Below are positions 21,817 through 35,160 of a stretch of 64,000 nucleotides of DNA, piece by piece. The notes under the pieces are model-generated. The model was given only the letters and a program-made list of their open reading frames with translations, was not told where the DNA came from and did no database searches. Source of the DNA: Lindgomyces ingoldianus. Taxonomy: Eukaryota > Ascomycota > Dothideomycetes > Pleosporales > Lindgomycetaceae. Numbering within the stretch: position 1 is the stretch's first letter; each line of letters opens with the position of its first letter. Location: the NCBI RefSeq assembly GCF_010093535.1, contig NW_022985202.1, positions 147,741 through 211,740 on the forward strand, written 5' to 3'. Both the position numbers and the translations under genes were made by a program.

Positions 21817-22134
21817 TGTCACGGTATCCTCTCTAGATCCCAGACATAACTGTATTAGACGCGTACTAGAGTATTATTAGTGCACGTCTAACACAAATAC
21901 AACATAACACAGACATAAACTTAAGCATAAACTACCTTAACACTAACTAAACCTAGAACAGGCTTAATTTATACCTAAAGCGCTTAGACTTCTAAGCTAA
22001 GTATTTAATTACTAATTTCCTTCTAAACCTTTTTATTTCTTACATAACATCTTGTACCTACTATAATACCTTACATAGTAATTAAACTAGACCTCTGTAA
22101 AGCTCTATAACCTTACTTATGTATAATTATAACA
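21817..22134 (+). repeat. GYP-A2 5' LTR (318 bp)
   Basis: Starts TGTCACGGTATCC, ends AATTATAACA. The start is less mutated than the start of its partner at 34843. Confidence 0.9.
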
Positions 22135-23881
22135 TTATGTTGTGTTAAAACTTTAGCTAAGAATAGCCTTTAAATCTAATTTAATAAGCTTAGTACTTAC
22201 ATAACTTTAAGCTATTAGAGTAAGCTAAAAAGCCTTTTAAAAAGCACTTACTTTATAAAAAAGCTACTATATTATAAGCTTTAAAGCTTTTTAAAAGGAC
22301 TTTAAAAAACAGCTTTATGTTATTAAGTAGTCTATTTCTGCCTTAACTTCTGTTATAGTAGTAGGAACTAAGAACTTACTAGCCTTAAAGCTTACTTAAA
22401 AGTCTAGAGATAGCTTAACTCTTTTCTACCTAACACTGCCTATAACCTGTAACCTTTCTAACTTAGTAATAAAATCTAACTAACTCCCTAATCCTTTGCT
22501 GTTTAATAGAAAATAAAAAGACTTACTTTTCTTTTTACATAAGCTTTAATATAAACTTAAAGAAAATGTAGACTAATTCCTCTCTAAACGCTTCTAGTTA
22601 CTATATGCCTACTTTTAACTTAACTATAATATAATAGCTTTAATTAACTTACTAATAAATAAAAATATTATTAACCTAGATTAATTTATAGTGTTCTTAT
22701 AAGTAACTTATAAAGACTTAAATAAAAAGTTAACAGCTCTAAGTTGCCTAAACACTTTATAATAAAAAAAAAAAGCTTTACTTTACACTTTACTAAGTTC
22801 TACTAACTTGCATCTAATATAGGCCTAAATAAGATAAGTCTAATTATAGCTTTATATAACTCTCTTTTAACTAAACTATAACGCGCTATAGTAGAAGAAC
22901 CCCTCTTAAATAACCTTAATGCGTATGTAAACTTAATTGCTACCTATAATAATAACATAAGGTTTCTCCCTATATAAGCCCTAATACGCCTCTAAACTAG
23001 CGCAGTTGCAAATAAGAACTTTAATATAATAAAAATTAATTTAAATTATGCTCTAGTTAGTTCTAAAAAGCATAAAGATTATAAAAAAAAAAGTTAATAT
23101 TTTAAGTGTAGTAAGCATAGTTATATTTTTTAAAACTGCTTTATTTCTCTTTTTTAAGTCTATGTAAGTAGCGCTACTAGTACTTATTAAAGATTTTTAC
23201 TATTTTAATTTTATTTTTATAAGAGCTTTAACTTATATTTAAGCTCTAATCTTTTTTACTACTCTTAACATAGCCGCAGCTATAGCAGTAGAAGCCTGTA
23301 AAAAGGCTTGTCCTAGGGCTAAGTTGCCTTTTAAGACTAATTTAACACTAGATCTTTACTAACTTATAAGCTAAGTTCTCTACTAATAACTAAAAGTACT
23401 AAGTTAATATTTTTATATATTTATAATAAGAAACTATATTAGCTTTAATATAAGCTCTTATTAACTTAGAAGCAAATAGCATAAGTTACATTAATAAAAA
23501 ACTAGCGCGTAAACTAAATCTTTAATTAATACTACTTACTTAAATAATTTACCTAACTAGATTTAATAGAAAACAACATAAAAAAAGTTTTATTTTTTAT
23601 ACTATAACTATTATAATTACTTACTAACACTATAAGGAGCAGATTAAACTCTATGTAATAAACATAAGATGTTATAACTTAATTCTAGAACAACTATAGC
23701 TGTATTAGTATAAAGTTGCCTTTAATTACTAAAAGTAAGTTTTATACTTTAACTTTTTTTAATGCTAAGATATATACTTATGCTTACACTTAAACAACAC
23801 TTAAATAGCACTTAATATAGAAAGTCTCTAGACTTACTTTTTAATAACTTAAAAAAAAACTACCTAAGTAAAGCTAATAAG
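22135..23881 (+). pseudogene. GYP-A2 Gag and start of Pol, RIP-damaged
   Basis: A broken Gag frame ends in a zinc knuckle near 23097-23140 read as YFKCSKHSYIF-NC, which fits CxxCxxxxHxxxxC after Cys-to-Tyr and other transitions. The following sequence to 23881 should hold the protease. GYP-C splits the element at ATAAG (23877-23881). Confidence 0.68.
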
Positions 23882-24473
23882 TGTTACAATCCTTGCTTTG
23901 GGAAGCACTCGGGTCTTATGATGTTCCTAGGGGGGAAGTAGGACGGGTAGTAGGGGCCAATCCGGTAGGGTGTACAGTCCTACGTACAGGCTATTAGGCT
24001 AATAGAGGGAGGGAGAGTAACTAGATTGTAGTTTACCCTATGTGCAGCAGTAGGGAGGCTAGGGTTAAACAGTCCTGTTAGACAGAGTTAGAGGTATATA
24101 TAGTGTAAGATATATAAATAGTATTATAACTTTTTAAAAAGCTAAATGCTACTTAGTCTATATAAAAAATAAACTAAATATTAAACACACTTCTTAAAAG
24201 TTATTTAATATAGGAACTATATACATGTGTAGAGGACACTAAGGTAAGCTAGATAAGCCTACATAAGCCTACTAAGCAGGGCTTGCTAAGCTCCCTTAAA
24301 CTTGTAGGATTTACATCCTATCCTTCTATTAGATAACGCATTCTTCTATAATCTTAGGTAGGCGTGCTACCTCTGCGTCCTCTGCTTAGTCTGTAAGCGA
24401 GTCCTGCTCTAACTATACTATATTATAGAGCATCCTAGGTAGAGTTACGCTAGTCTAACTGTAGACTGTAACA
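23882..24473 (-). repeat. GYP-C 3' LTR (592 bp)
   Basis: Plus-strand start TGTTACAATCCTTGC, end GACTGTAACA. The first 200 bp (outer side) are nearly unmutated; the inner end is AT-rich. The partner LTR shows the opposite pattern. Confidence 0.92.
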
Positions 24474-24491
24474 CGCTGCCCCTTCTTCCTA
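24474..24491 (-). promoter_or_regulatory. GYP-C polypurine tract
   Basis: On the minus strand AGGAAGAAGGGGCAGCG directly precedes the 3' LTR and sets the element's orientation. Confidence 0.7.
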
Positions 24492-25600
24492 GTAGCGTCC
24501 TTGCTGCTCTGCTTACACAACTGTGTTAGTAAGGGCTTATTTATAACATTAGTGCTCTTCTACTAAAAAGCATTTCTAACATTTATCTTTTTTATGCTAA
24601 ATAGCTTACTAGTCTTATTTATCCTACTATTTTTATATTATTTATTGTTTTAATTCTTTTTACTAAACAAAAATAAGGCCCTATAGCGCTTACTAATTTT
24701 TAGAGTTATTTTATATGTTAACTTTATCCTTAGATAAGTGTGTTAAGTGTGTAAAAAAAAATAGTAAATGCAACACTTTTATTTCTAATATTGCGTAGGA
24801 TTGTTTAGAGAAAGAGAGAGAAACACTTCTTTAAAAAGCAGTTGCTATAAAAGCTTAGAAGTAGGACCTTAATAATAAAATATTACATTAGGTCTAGAAG
24901 ACTTTAGAGGCAAAGGCTAAAAAGTGTTCTAAGTAGGATTATATCTAAAAATTATTAGATTTATTAAAAGCTTATTATGTAAAGTACTTAGAAAAAAACT
25001 TATCTTTCTTAGATAAGATAAAAGCTTTTAAGGCTAAAGTAAAAAGCTATTTCTTTTTTTAACTATTATTAGCTAAGACTTATTTTTAAAGGCTGCTGCT
25101 ATCTAGTAATAGCGTAGCTGTTTCTTTTAATATAGGTGCCTTATTACCTAGCTAGTTTCTTTTAGACAAGCCTAAAGGTACTTTTATACTAATAGCTGTG
25201 CATTTCTTAGATTCTTAGCTAGTTTTTATATGTTTTTACTAGTAAGCTACCTTTTTTATTTTACTAGAAATTTCTTTTAGTTTTTTTAATTACTAATAAT
25301 ATGTTTAACTTTATATTCTACTTCTTTGTCCTTTTATCTTTAAGTAGATAAGAGAACTTCCTTAGGTGCTTTTTCTAGTCTAGAGATGTAGAACTACAGG
25401 TGTATCTTTATATGCAGGGGAAGCTTAAGCTTATAGTTGTTCTATTAAGTCTAGAAAACTTTATATAGTTTTATTTTTTTTTTTACTAGTTTCTTAGAAG
25501 GTCTAGGTATCTTAAGGTTCTTAGTGTTAAAATACACATAGTCTTTTAGGTAAATTTCTAGTTCTAGTTATTATAATTTGTTTACATACCTTTTTATTAT
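24492..25600 (-). other. GYP-C 3' part: C-terminal end of Pol and untranslated region
   Basis: Stop-dense on both strands. The chromodomain-like end expected after integrase may lie near 25400-25600, but no motif is clear enough to mark. Confidence 0.4.
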
Positions 25601-28600
25601 TACTCTGCTAAACCTTACTTCTACAGCTAACTTTTTATATATTTAACATAGGTCTGTTAGCTAATCTATTAATTTTTATAGGTCTATAGGTTAACTTCTG
25701 TGCAACATAAAGTATAAGTTATATCTAAAATTAGCTTTATATAGTGTTTTCTTTATTATAGCTAATTTTATGTTATTAATTACTAACTATGCTATTAGAA
25801 GCTATTCTAGCTAGTTATTTTAAGTATAAAAAATGTACTTTCTTAAATATTTTTCTATTTCTACATTTGCCTTTTTAGTCTGTCTGTCTGTCTGCAGGTA
25901 GTAGGCTGTTAATAGCTTGTGTGCTATGCTAAGGTGCTACATTACTGCTTTCTAGAAACTGCTAGTAAACAGCTTATCTTAGTTAGAGATAATAATCTTA
26001 AGGCATTTATATACTAATATTATGTTTTGCTTTAATTTATAAATAAATTTTTTAGCTATTATTATTTTTTCTAAGGGCTAAGTGTATAGATACTTAGTAG
26101 TTTTATCTAAAGCTACTATAATTATGTTGCACATCCTGTCTATTCCTAGTTCTTTAGACAGGGGTAATTTTATAATAAAGTCTATTATAATTATTATCTA
26201 TAGTAGCTTTAGTGCTTTAATTAGTTAAAGATATCTATAGGCCTTATGCCTTCTTAGATTATTTTTATTACAGGTATTACATTCTCTAAGCACTTCTATG
26301 TATAGTTACTTTACTTTTAGTATTTGTTATAGTATAGCAGTCCTTAGCTTCTTTTAAAGGGTGCCTATTCTTAGATGCCTAAACATTAAAGATTTATAAT
26401 ATTTTTAAATTAAGTTCTTTTATTCTTACTTACTAGCTATAAGCATGTAGAATTTTTTTATAAGTTAAGGTCTATTATAGACCTATTCTTTATTAGTTTT
26501 TTTAAAAAGTGTAAACTTTTTAGTTTTCTTCTTTTTTTTATTAAAGTAGTCTAGTCTTTAGCTAAGAGCGTTAGCCTATTAGTTTTATGCTCTAGGCACA
26601 TGCTTAATAATATAGTTAAACTGTGCAAGTTTTATTGCCTATTTTATGTGCATTAGTAATAGTTTCTTTACTAATAAGAATGTAATTAAGTTTGCATAGT
26701 TAGTTATAATATTAAATAGCTTTACTATTTTATATAGCTTTATAGCTTATATTCTTACAGCATTTAATATTGCTTTTAGCTCTTTATTAGGTATGCTGTA
26801 GCCTGCTTTAGGACCTAAGAACTTAGCAGAGTGGTACGCAACTAGGTGCTATTTTCTATCTTCCTGCTTTTAGTATAACGCAGCTCTACTAGCTCTAAGG
26901 AATGTGTCTGTGTAGATCTTTGTTTCTAATTATAGGTTATACATTCTTAATACTAGTTTATCTATTATAGCTTATTTTAGTGTTATAAATACTTTATTTA
27001 TTTTTAAAGTTTAGACAAACTTTGCTATTACCTACTCCTTAGTTATAGTGTTTATTAATAGTATAGTAATTTTTAAGTAGTCCTTAATTATTTGTCTAAC
27101 ATATTCTAATAGTCCTAAGAATCCTTTTACTTCCTTAACTATCTAAAGTTCTAGCTATTTAAGTACCTTTTATACTTTAGCTAGATTAATTTTTATTTCT
27201 TCTTTATTAATTATAAATCCTAAGTATTTTGTTTTAGTAATATAGAACTTGTATTTAGAAAGCTGTAGGTAAAGTCTATACTTCTTAAGCTGTTCTAAAA
27301 CTTTTTATACCTTCTATACATAGTCTTCTAGGGTATCCCTTAAATAGATAAGGATGTTATTTAAATATACTAAAGTAAAGACATCTAGATAAAAGTTAAG
27401 AGCTATATTAATAATTTACTAGAACATTACTAGGGCGTTTATTAGGCTAAATAGCATTACTAATAATTTATAAAGCCCCTATAGAGTTTTAAACACTATA
27501 AGCTACTTATCTTCTTTTTATATTCTTATTTTATTAAATCTGTTTTATATGTTAAACTTTATAAAGTACTAGGTTCCTCTTAGTTAGTTTATAATATTCT
27601 ATATAATTAGTAAAAGAAACTAATCTTAGACTATGTTATTATTTAGAGTTTTGTAGTTCTAATAGACTTATATTTTTTCTCTTTTCTTTTTTATAAAGAC
27701 TACTGCTAAGGCTATAGAACTATAACTTTTTTAGATATAGCCTTATACTAACATCTTATTAACATACTCCTGTAAAGCCTTTTTCTATGCTCTAGTTAAA
27801 GAACAGAGCTTATGCGTTTTTAGGTTATAATCTTTTATTAGGTTAATAGCATAGTCTTAAGGCTAGTGCAGTAGTAGTTCTTTAGGGTCTTCTAGTATTT
27901 TAAACATGTCTTTATAGTCTTTATATTTAGGCAGAATTTAACTTTTTTTTTAGACTTATATAACACTAATCTATTCTATGTCCTTATCTGCTTTAATTTT
28001 CTTATAAGAGACTTTTTTAAGTTCTTCTTTTATTATTTTTATTACTTAAGCTTTTAGTTTTTAGTAAAAGAATTTTAAAAGCTTTTTTTTCTTAGAGTAG
28101 TAACTACTACCCTGCTTAGCTTATTTATAGACTAGGCATCTATTATTATAGCATGCTAACTAGGTTATGTGTGCGTGGTTGTTAGGAGTTTTTATAGTTA
28201 TAGTTCTCTAATTAATTGCAGAATTATAAGTTCTAAGCTAGTTATAGCCTAGAATTATATTATATTTGCTTTTTAGTTTAAGTATGTTTATAGATCTTTA
28301 ATCTTTTATGCTAGAGGTTTTAAAGTTTTTTTTATAGGTTTCTAGGTTAATCTATCCTCTACTATACTTAATTAATAATGCGTTAGTAAGGGTTACCTTA
28401 AATAAGTTCTTTTTTATATAGAATAGTATGCTTTACTTATCTACCTAATTCTTATCTATAGCAGTAAAGGTGCATTTACTATCTATAAGGGCTAATCTAG
28501 GCCATCCTTTGTACGTGAAGGTGGTTGTTAGGCTGTGTCCTGCCCCTTACCCTACTGTAATTACTGCAGATATGTTATGTTTAACCTTTTTATTAAAAAG

Positions 28601-29400
28601 GAGATAGGAATTAATGTTTTATAAGTTATTATTAAATTTATTTTTCTTTTTTTTATAAATTTAATGTTTTTAATTATAGTAGTTAGCTGCTTTACATTTA
28701 TAATCTTTAACTAGATAATATAATATTAGGTAGTCTTTTTTTCTTACTACTTTTTATTAAAAGTAGTAGAACCTACAGTTTTCTTATTTATTACACTTTA
28801 TCTATAGTTCTTGCTTATAAGGGGGAGCTGTCTAATAAGTGTAATAATTTATAGTTTTGTAGGCTAAGGCTGTTCCTTACTATAGGCAACTGTTGTAGTT
28901 CTTTTTCTATGTAGGCTACTATCCTGCTTAATGTTTGTTATTCTAGTGTTTAACGCAGTATTATTATGTACACTAGTACTAGGGGTATAGACAATTATTA
29001 GGTCTATATAACATGTTAAGGGGACTTTTCTAAGTCTACTAAGGGTATTCTTTTGTTTATACTAGCTGTACAGGGTGCTCTTTCTATTAGCACTTACTTG
29101 TGCTATAAGTGCTGCTTCTGCAGAGAACACATTATTTATAATTTTGTTGTACTGCAAGAGCTTTTCTAGAGATTACTAGGCTTAGAAGCAGTGTCTTAGG
29201 TTTTTTAGGCGCTAGTTATAGTACCTTAAACCTAGCAGGTTTGCTTAACTATTTTAGCTTTTAATCTCTAATTTTAGTAAAAAATTACTATTACTTTTTT
29301 TTATTTATAATATTATATTTAACTTTAGCTATCTTTTATATAATGTTAAATGTTAAGTAGTTATTACTAATGTTTATTTAGTAAAGCAAGACTATGCAGT
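25601..29400 (-). pseudogene. GYP-C Pol (RT, RNase H, integrase), RIP-damaged
   Basis: Minus-strand RT is recognisable: LVMLFSLINALVMF near 27405-27460 (the MPFGL-NAPA-F block), then VYLNNILIY with the active site YLNN at 27356-27367 (YLDD expected) and a KVLEQLKKYRLYLQ helix near 27260-27310. Integrase zinc-binding cysteines appear near 26270-26300 (ECNTCNK). Many stops interrupt all blocks. The fold and order are those of Ty3/Gypsy Pol. Confidence 0.78.
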
Positions 29401-30964
29401 TACTTAGGTAGTTATGTAGTAACCTGCACTTCTAGCACTTATATTTCTAAAACTGTTAAGAAAGCTCTCTTACTAAAGTACTAAAAGTCTAGTCTTAAAA
29501 AGAGAACTATTTTTCTTTTTTTTAGACATTTATAATGTATCTTTAGATTTAAGTCTTTTCTTTATATTTTTTAAGAATTACAAGGTTCTGTAACACTATA
29601 TTAAAGCTACTAAAATTTTAAATAACTACCTTTTAATATGCTTTAGGGCAGTTGTTTAAAGAGTAGTTTTCTCTGCATTACTAGTAAAGTTTATTATTTA
29701 GTCTTTCTTATATTTCCTTATCTATAAGGCTATATTTAGCAGTAATAGCTTTTATTATTATAGTAGTATTTTTATTCTTCCTCTTCTAAAAGTTTAAGTA
29801 ATTTTAGTAGAAATGTCCTACTTTTTTATAGTTTAGGCAGGCCTTATTCTCTAGCTACTTTTATTATTCCTTTATTAAAGGCAGCCTATTGCGTCCTAGA
29901 ACTTAGCTCTTCTTAGAGAGAGAGCTCTATGTATGCTTTACATAACTAAGGTTTATTAGCTTTTTATTATATTATAAAAGCTTCTTTTTCCTAGAGATAA
30001 ATTCTAGTTTTTAAAAAGTTCTTTTTAATTTCTTTTCTTTTTTACATTTTTTGTAATAATTATTATAGGTTGTAGCTTTTTTAATATAGTCTTTAAAAGT
30101 AGTTAGTTAGTCTATGTATATAAACTTATCTTTTACTTTTTTATTTAGTCTATTATAAAACATGCAGCATAGGGCTTTCTAGTTGTTCTATCTGTAGATG
30201 GCTATTTGCTCCCTAAAACGCGCTGCATAGTTCTAGACTAGTCTGCTGCCTTGTCTTATATTATCTAGTTAGTTAGCTGCAATTCTTTTTTTATCTAAGG
30301 TCTTATAAATAGCTAATAGAGCTACTTTAAAATTTTTAATACTACTAAATACTTTCTTTATTTTAAAATTAAGTAGGGCGCTGTTAGCTCTAAAGTCTAT
30401 CTAGTTATTAGTGTAAAGTTAGAACTAAATTATAAGAGGGCCTTTTAAGTGTAGGCCTATCTAAGAGATTATTTTTGTGTTAGTCTAAAATGCTTTTTTA
30501 TTATACTGCATGTAAAGGTGGCATTAAGTAAAGAATAGTTAAAAGTTTTTTAAAGATCCTTTAAAAAGCTTTAAAGAAGCTAGTTATAAAGCCTTTTTAG
30601 CTATAACACTTACTTTATTTATTAAAATATTTTAAACTTTTACTAGTTTTACTTATAATTTATGTATTTAGTAGGCTTAAGTAGTAGCTTTATAAAAGTT
30701 AATAAAAGGCAGAGGGTTTTATAAATTTATAGTTTTTTCTTTATAAAAGTTAGCTATTTTCTGCTTAAGTTTTAATAATTTACTAACCTTATTACTAATT
30801 TGCTAGAGTTCTTTAATGTTGTCCTAGATAAAGTTAATCTGTTCTGCTAAGACAGCTTTACTTTAGGTAGGAACTTTTATAGATCTAGATAGCACAGCGT
30901 AGGCTATGTTAGAATTTAAATTATGTTAAAAGGTTACTATACTTTTTAAAAAAGTAGTATTTAA
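29401..30964 (-). pseudogene. GYP-C Gag, RIP-damaged
   Basis: A minus-strand zinc knuckle near 29800-29850 reads ACLNYKKVGHFY, matching CxxCxxxxHxxxxC with the second Cys changed to Tyr. It sits between the 5' LTR and Pol, as expected for Gag. The rest of the frame is broken and shows no other recognisable motif. Confidence 0.65.
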
Positions 30965-31556
30965 TGTTATAATTTTTACTTTAAAAAGCACTTAAGTCTT
31001 ATAATGTTCCTAAAGGGGAAGTAGGATAAGTAGTAGAGGCTAATCTAGTAGAGTGTACAGTCCTACGTACAGGCTATTAGGCTAATAGAGGGAGGGAGAG
31101 TAACTAGATTATAGTTTGCCCTATATGCAGTAGTAAAGAGGCTAGGGTTAAACAGTCCTATTAGACAGAGTTAGAGGTATATATAGTATAAGATATATAA
31201 ATAGTATTACAACTTTTTAAAAAGCTAAATGCTACTTAGTTTATATAAAGAATAAACTAAATGTTAAACACACCTTTTAAAGGTTGTTTAATATAGGAAC
31301 TATATACATGTGTAGGGGACACTAAGGTAAGCTAAATAAGCCTATATAAGCCTGCTAAGCAGGGCTTGCTAAGCTCCCTTAGACTTGTGGGATTCGCGTC
31401 CTATTCTCCTATTAGACAACGCATTCTTCCATGATCTCGGGTAGGCGTGCTACCTCCGCGTCCTCCGCTTGGTCTGTAAGCGAGTCCCGCTCCAACCGTA
31501 CCATATTGTGGAGCATCCTGGGTGGAGTTACGCTGGTCCAACCGTAGACCGTAACA
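30965..31556 (-). repeat. GYP-C 5' LTR (592 bp)
   Basis: Plus-strand start TGTTATAATTTTTACT (mutated), end CCGTAGACCGTAACA (unmutated). The outer 180 bp (31380-31556) are GC-rich. Confidence 0.92.
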
Positions 31557-34500
31557 ATAAGCTAGGCCTTTTACTAAAATAGGCTATATAAAATAATTTA
31601 ATAACTACTTAAACTTAAAGAAGAGAAAGCCTTTAAAAAACTTTTACCTACTTAATTTAGACATAAACTAGGACTTAAATAGCAGATAAACATCTGCTAT
31701 ATAAGACCTACCCTATTTATAACCTTAGCTTAATAACTAGATTATAAAATCTATATAGTTATAATTTCTAATATAGACTAAGCTTTAGCTTCTTAAAAAT
31801 ATACTAACTTAAGGATAATAGTTTTTTAAGACTACTATAACTTGTTATATATTTTTTTTTAAAATAAGTTTAATAAGCTTTTAATATAATGTCTATATAA
31901 TTACTAGATAACCCTTAAGCCTAGTAAACAACCTAGTTATAAGCTACTATATAAAATGTTGCTAAATAAATTAAAAGTGCTTTAAAAATACTTTAATAAA
32001 AACTTAAAAAAAAAGTTTATTTAAGCTAGCTTCTTACTAGTAGTGTTACTTATACTATTTATAAAGAAACCTAAAAGTAAGCTTTAATTCTATATTAACT
32101 ACTAAGAACTAAACACTATTACTATTAAAAACTAATACTTAATTTTTTTTTATAAGAAACCTTAAGCTAACTAAGTAAAGTAAAGTATTTTATAAAGTTA
32201 GATATTATTACTACCTTTAATAAGCTAAGAATAGTAAAAGGTAATAAATAGCTAACAGCGTTTTAGACCTAATATAGACTATTTAAGTACCTAGTAATGC
32301 CCTTTAGCTTAGCTAATGCGCCTAGTACTTTTTAACATTTTGTAAATAACTTGCTTTAACCTTACCTAGATATGTTCTGCACTATGTATATTAACAATAT
32401 TTTAATCTACAGCAATAGCCTTTTAGAGCATAAACAGCATGTACGCCTAGTGCTAAAGGCTATAGAAGAAGTAGGTCTACAACTTAACATAGATAAATAT
32501 AAGTTTTACTAATTAAAAGTTACATATTTAGGATATATAATCTTTATAGATAGCATTTAAATAAACCCTGTTAAGGTTTAGACTATGCTAGATTAGTAAT
32601 ACTTAAAAAATGTAAAGAATATTTAAGCTTTTATAAGATTTACTAACTTTTACTAATAATTTATTAACAACTTTTTATAGCTAGTAAGCTTTATAATTAC
32701 ACTTACTAAGAAAAAAGTTTAATTTAACTTTAACTTAAATTACTAATAGTCTTTTAACTAGCTAAAAAAAGCCTTTACTAAAGCTTTAATACTTTACTAC
32801 TTTAACTTTAAACTACTAATACTTGTAGAAGCTAATGCCTTAGACTACATAGTAGCAGAAGTTCTCTCTTAGACTAAGCTAGATAGGACTATTAGGCCTA
32901 TTACATACTTCTTAAAAAAAATAAGTCCTACAGAAGGTAATTATAAGATTTATAATAAGAAATTACTTGCTATAGTACACTGCTTTAAATAATAGTAACC
33001 TAAACTAGAAAGTGCAGCGCATCTAATACAGGTTCTATCTAACTATAAGAACTTGCAGTACTTTGCAACTATAAAACAACTTAGCTACTAATAAGCCTAT
33101 TAGTTTAAATACTTATCTTATTTTAATTTTAAAATTACTTATTATCTTAGTTAAAACAGAGGGAAACTAGATGCTTTTATAAGGCAATCCTAAAACATCC
33201 CTACTTAAAAAGAAGTGTAAAAAGCTTAACACTAAACTTTACTTTAACCTAAGCTATTTTTAGACCTTAACTTAAATAAAATAGATTAAATTATTAATTA
33301 AATTATTACTAATAAGTATTTAAATAATAAATTTATTTAAAAAACCTTAGACCTGCTTTAAAACAGCGCTAGTTAGTTAAAAAAAAGTAATACTAGCTAA
33401 CTATAAAAACTAAAATAGTAAGCTGTATTACTATAACTAACTTATAATCCCTAATTCTAATAAACTAAGAATTAAACTACTCTAAATTATACACAACTTG
33501 CCTGTTAAAGAACACCTAGGCAGAGAAAAGACTTTTAACCTACTACAAAGAGAGTACTACTAGCCCCGCATGTTCTATACTGTACGCTAATATGTATTAT
33601 GTTGCTATACTTACTATAAAGTAAAGGCCTTTTAAGAAAGGTATAATAGCCTGCTTAAACTACTTCTAATTCTTAAACAAGCTTAAAAAGATATATTAAT
33701 TAATTTTATTATAAACTTACTTTTATTTAAAGAGTATATAAATATTATAGTAGTTGTTAATTACTTAACTAAGTATTAACACCTAATACTATGTTTCTCT
33801 ATAACTGCCTCTAATATAGCCTAGTTATTCTACTAATACATATAGGTTTACTATAGCCTGCCTAACATAATTATATTAGACAGAGGTACACAGTTTGTCT
33901 TAGCCTTCTAGGACAAACTCTATAAATAGCTCTAAATTATCCTCTATCTATCTATAGCTTTTTACCTAGAGACTAACAGCTAGACTAAGAATGTAAACAC
34001 TATAATAAAATAAGTTTTATAAGTGTACACAAACTACTAGTAAAATAACTAGGTAAAATAGTTAGCTATAGCATAGTTTAAAGCTAATAACATAACATCT
34101 AAATTAATATAAGTATCTCTATTCTTAGTAAACTATAAATACTACTTTTAAATAAGATTTAAACTACTTATAAATACCTTTTAACTAACTTATTAATCTA
34201 TATAAGTAATAAATGTAAATAAACTTATTAACAAAATTTAAAATATATTTAAATATGTTTATAAAAAGCTTACATAAGCTTAAGCTTTTTAATAAAAGTA
34301 CATAAACTAATCTTAAACTCTTACTCTTATATATGCAGCTAGCAAGAAGGTCTAGCTAGACACTAGAAATATTTAAATAAACTAATAATTAAAGAAACTT
34401 AATTAAAAAAACTTTAGCCTCTTTATAGTAGCCTATATAGTCTTATTACACGCTTACTAATTAATCCTACCTAACAGCATAAAGATACACTCTGTGTTCT

Positions 34501-34827
34501 ATGTATTATTGCTGCGCTAAGCAGCTTCTAAATCTAACTATTTACTTAGACAGCTAAACCTACTACCTAAACCTATTATTATAAATAATAAACTAAAATA
34601 TGTTATAGAAAATGTTAAATAGATTTAGTTTAATAAAAAGAAACATATCTATAAATACTTTATAAAATAGACTAGATATAATAAATTATTATAAGAACCT
34701 GCAGAAGCTTTATAAGAGAACTTTATAGTAACCTAATTCTACGCCTAATACCTATCTAAACTAAACCTATACCCTAATAAAGACAACCTAATGCTAAAAC
34801 TACTAATGTAAAGGATTCCCTTCTTAA
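31557..34827 (+). pseudogene. GYP-A2 Pol, main part (RT to integrase), RIP-damaged
   Basis: RT start with LLVVLLILFIKKPK-type reading near 32035-32090, RT active site YINNILIY at 32387-32410 followed by LLEHKQHVRLVLKAIEEVGL. RNase H follows. Integrase zinc-binding part at 33485-33620 (LPVKEHLGREKTFNLL), and the second catalytic Asp in LDRGTQFVLAF near 33875-33910. Although stops are numerous, whole blocks remain readable, making this the best-preserved Gypsy Pol in the window. YINN replaces YIDD. Confidence 0.85.
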
Positions 34828-34842
34828 TAAGAGGGGGGGTAC
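34828..34842 (+). promoter_or_regulatory. GYP-A2 polypurine tract
   Basis: AAGAGGGGGGG followed by TAC directly before the 3' LTR. The same G-tract lies at the corresponding place in the minus-strand copies (for example C9 at 50706-50714). Confidence 0.75.
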
Positions 34843-35160
34843 TGTTACAGTATCCTCCCTAGATCCTAGACATAACTATATTAGACATGTACTAGAGTAT
34901 TATTAGTGCACGTCTAACATAAATATAACACAACATAGACATAAACTTAAGTATAAACTGCCTTAACACTAACTAAACTTAGAACAGGCTTAATTTATAC
35001 CTAAAGTGCTTAAACTTTTAAGCTAAGTATTTAATTACTAATTTTCTTTTAAACCTTTCTATTCCTTACACAACGTCTTGTACCTACTATAATACCTTAC
35101 GTAGTAATTAAACTAGACCTCTGTAAAGCTTTATAACCTTACTTGTGCATAATTGTAACA
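34843..35160 (+). repeat. GYP-A2 3' LTR (318 bp)
   Basis: Starts TGTTACAGTATCC, ends ATTGTAACA. The outer end is less mutated than the corresponding end at 22134. Confidence 0.9.

Larger units (their letters stand above)
23882..31556 (-). mobile_element. GYP-C: Ty3/Gypsy retrotransposon with 592-bp LTRs (7675 bp)
   Basis: LTRs at 23882-24473 and 30965-31556, both 592 bp, with target duplication ATAAG (23877-23881, 31557-31561). The other GYP-A copies show the undisturbed site. A polypurine tract next to the left LTR and minus-strand Gag, RT and integrase show that it reads right to left. It is the innermost element of a four-level nest (COP-1, GYP-B, GYP-A2, GYP-C). RIP-inactivated. Confidence 0.9.
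21817..35160 (+). mobile_element. GYP-A2: Ty3/Gypsy retrotransposon, plus strand, carrying GYP-C
   Basis: LTRs of 318 bp at 21817-22134 and 34843-35160. With the GYP-C insertion and its duplication removed, the length is 5664 bp, matching the other GYP-A copies. It is the only GYP-A copy in this orientation. Gag lies at 22135-23700 and pol continues at 31557-34827. The flanking 5-mers (AAAGG and CTGCT) differ, so no target duplication is present. The element is inactivated by stops and by YINN in the RT. Confidence 0.88.
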
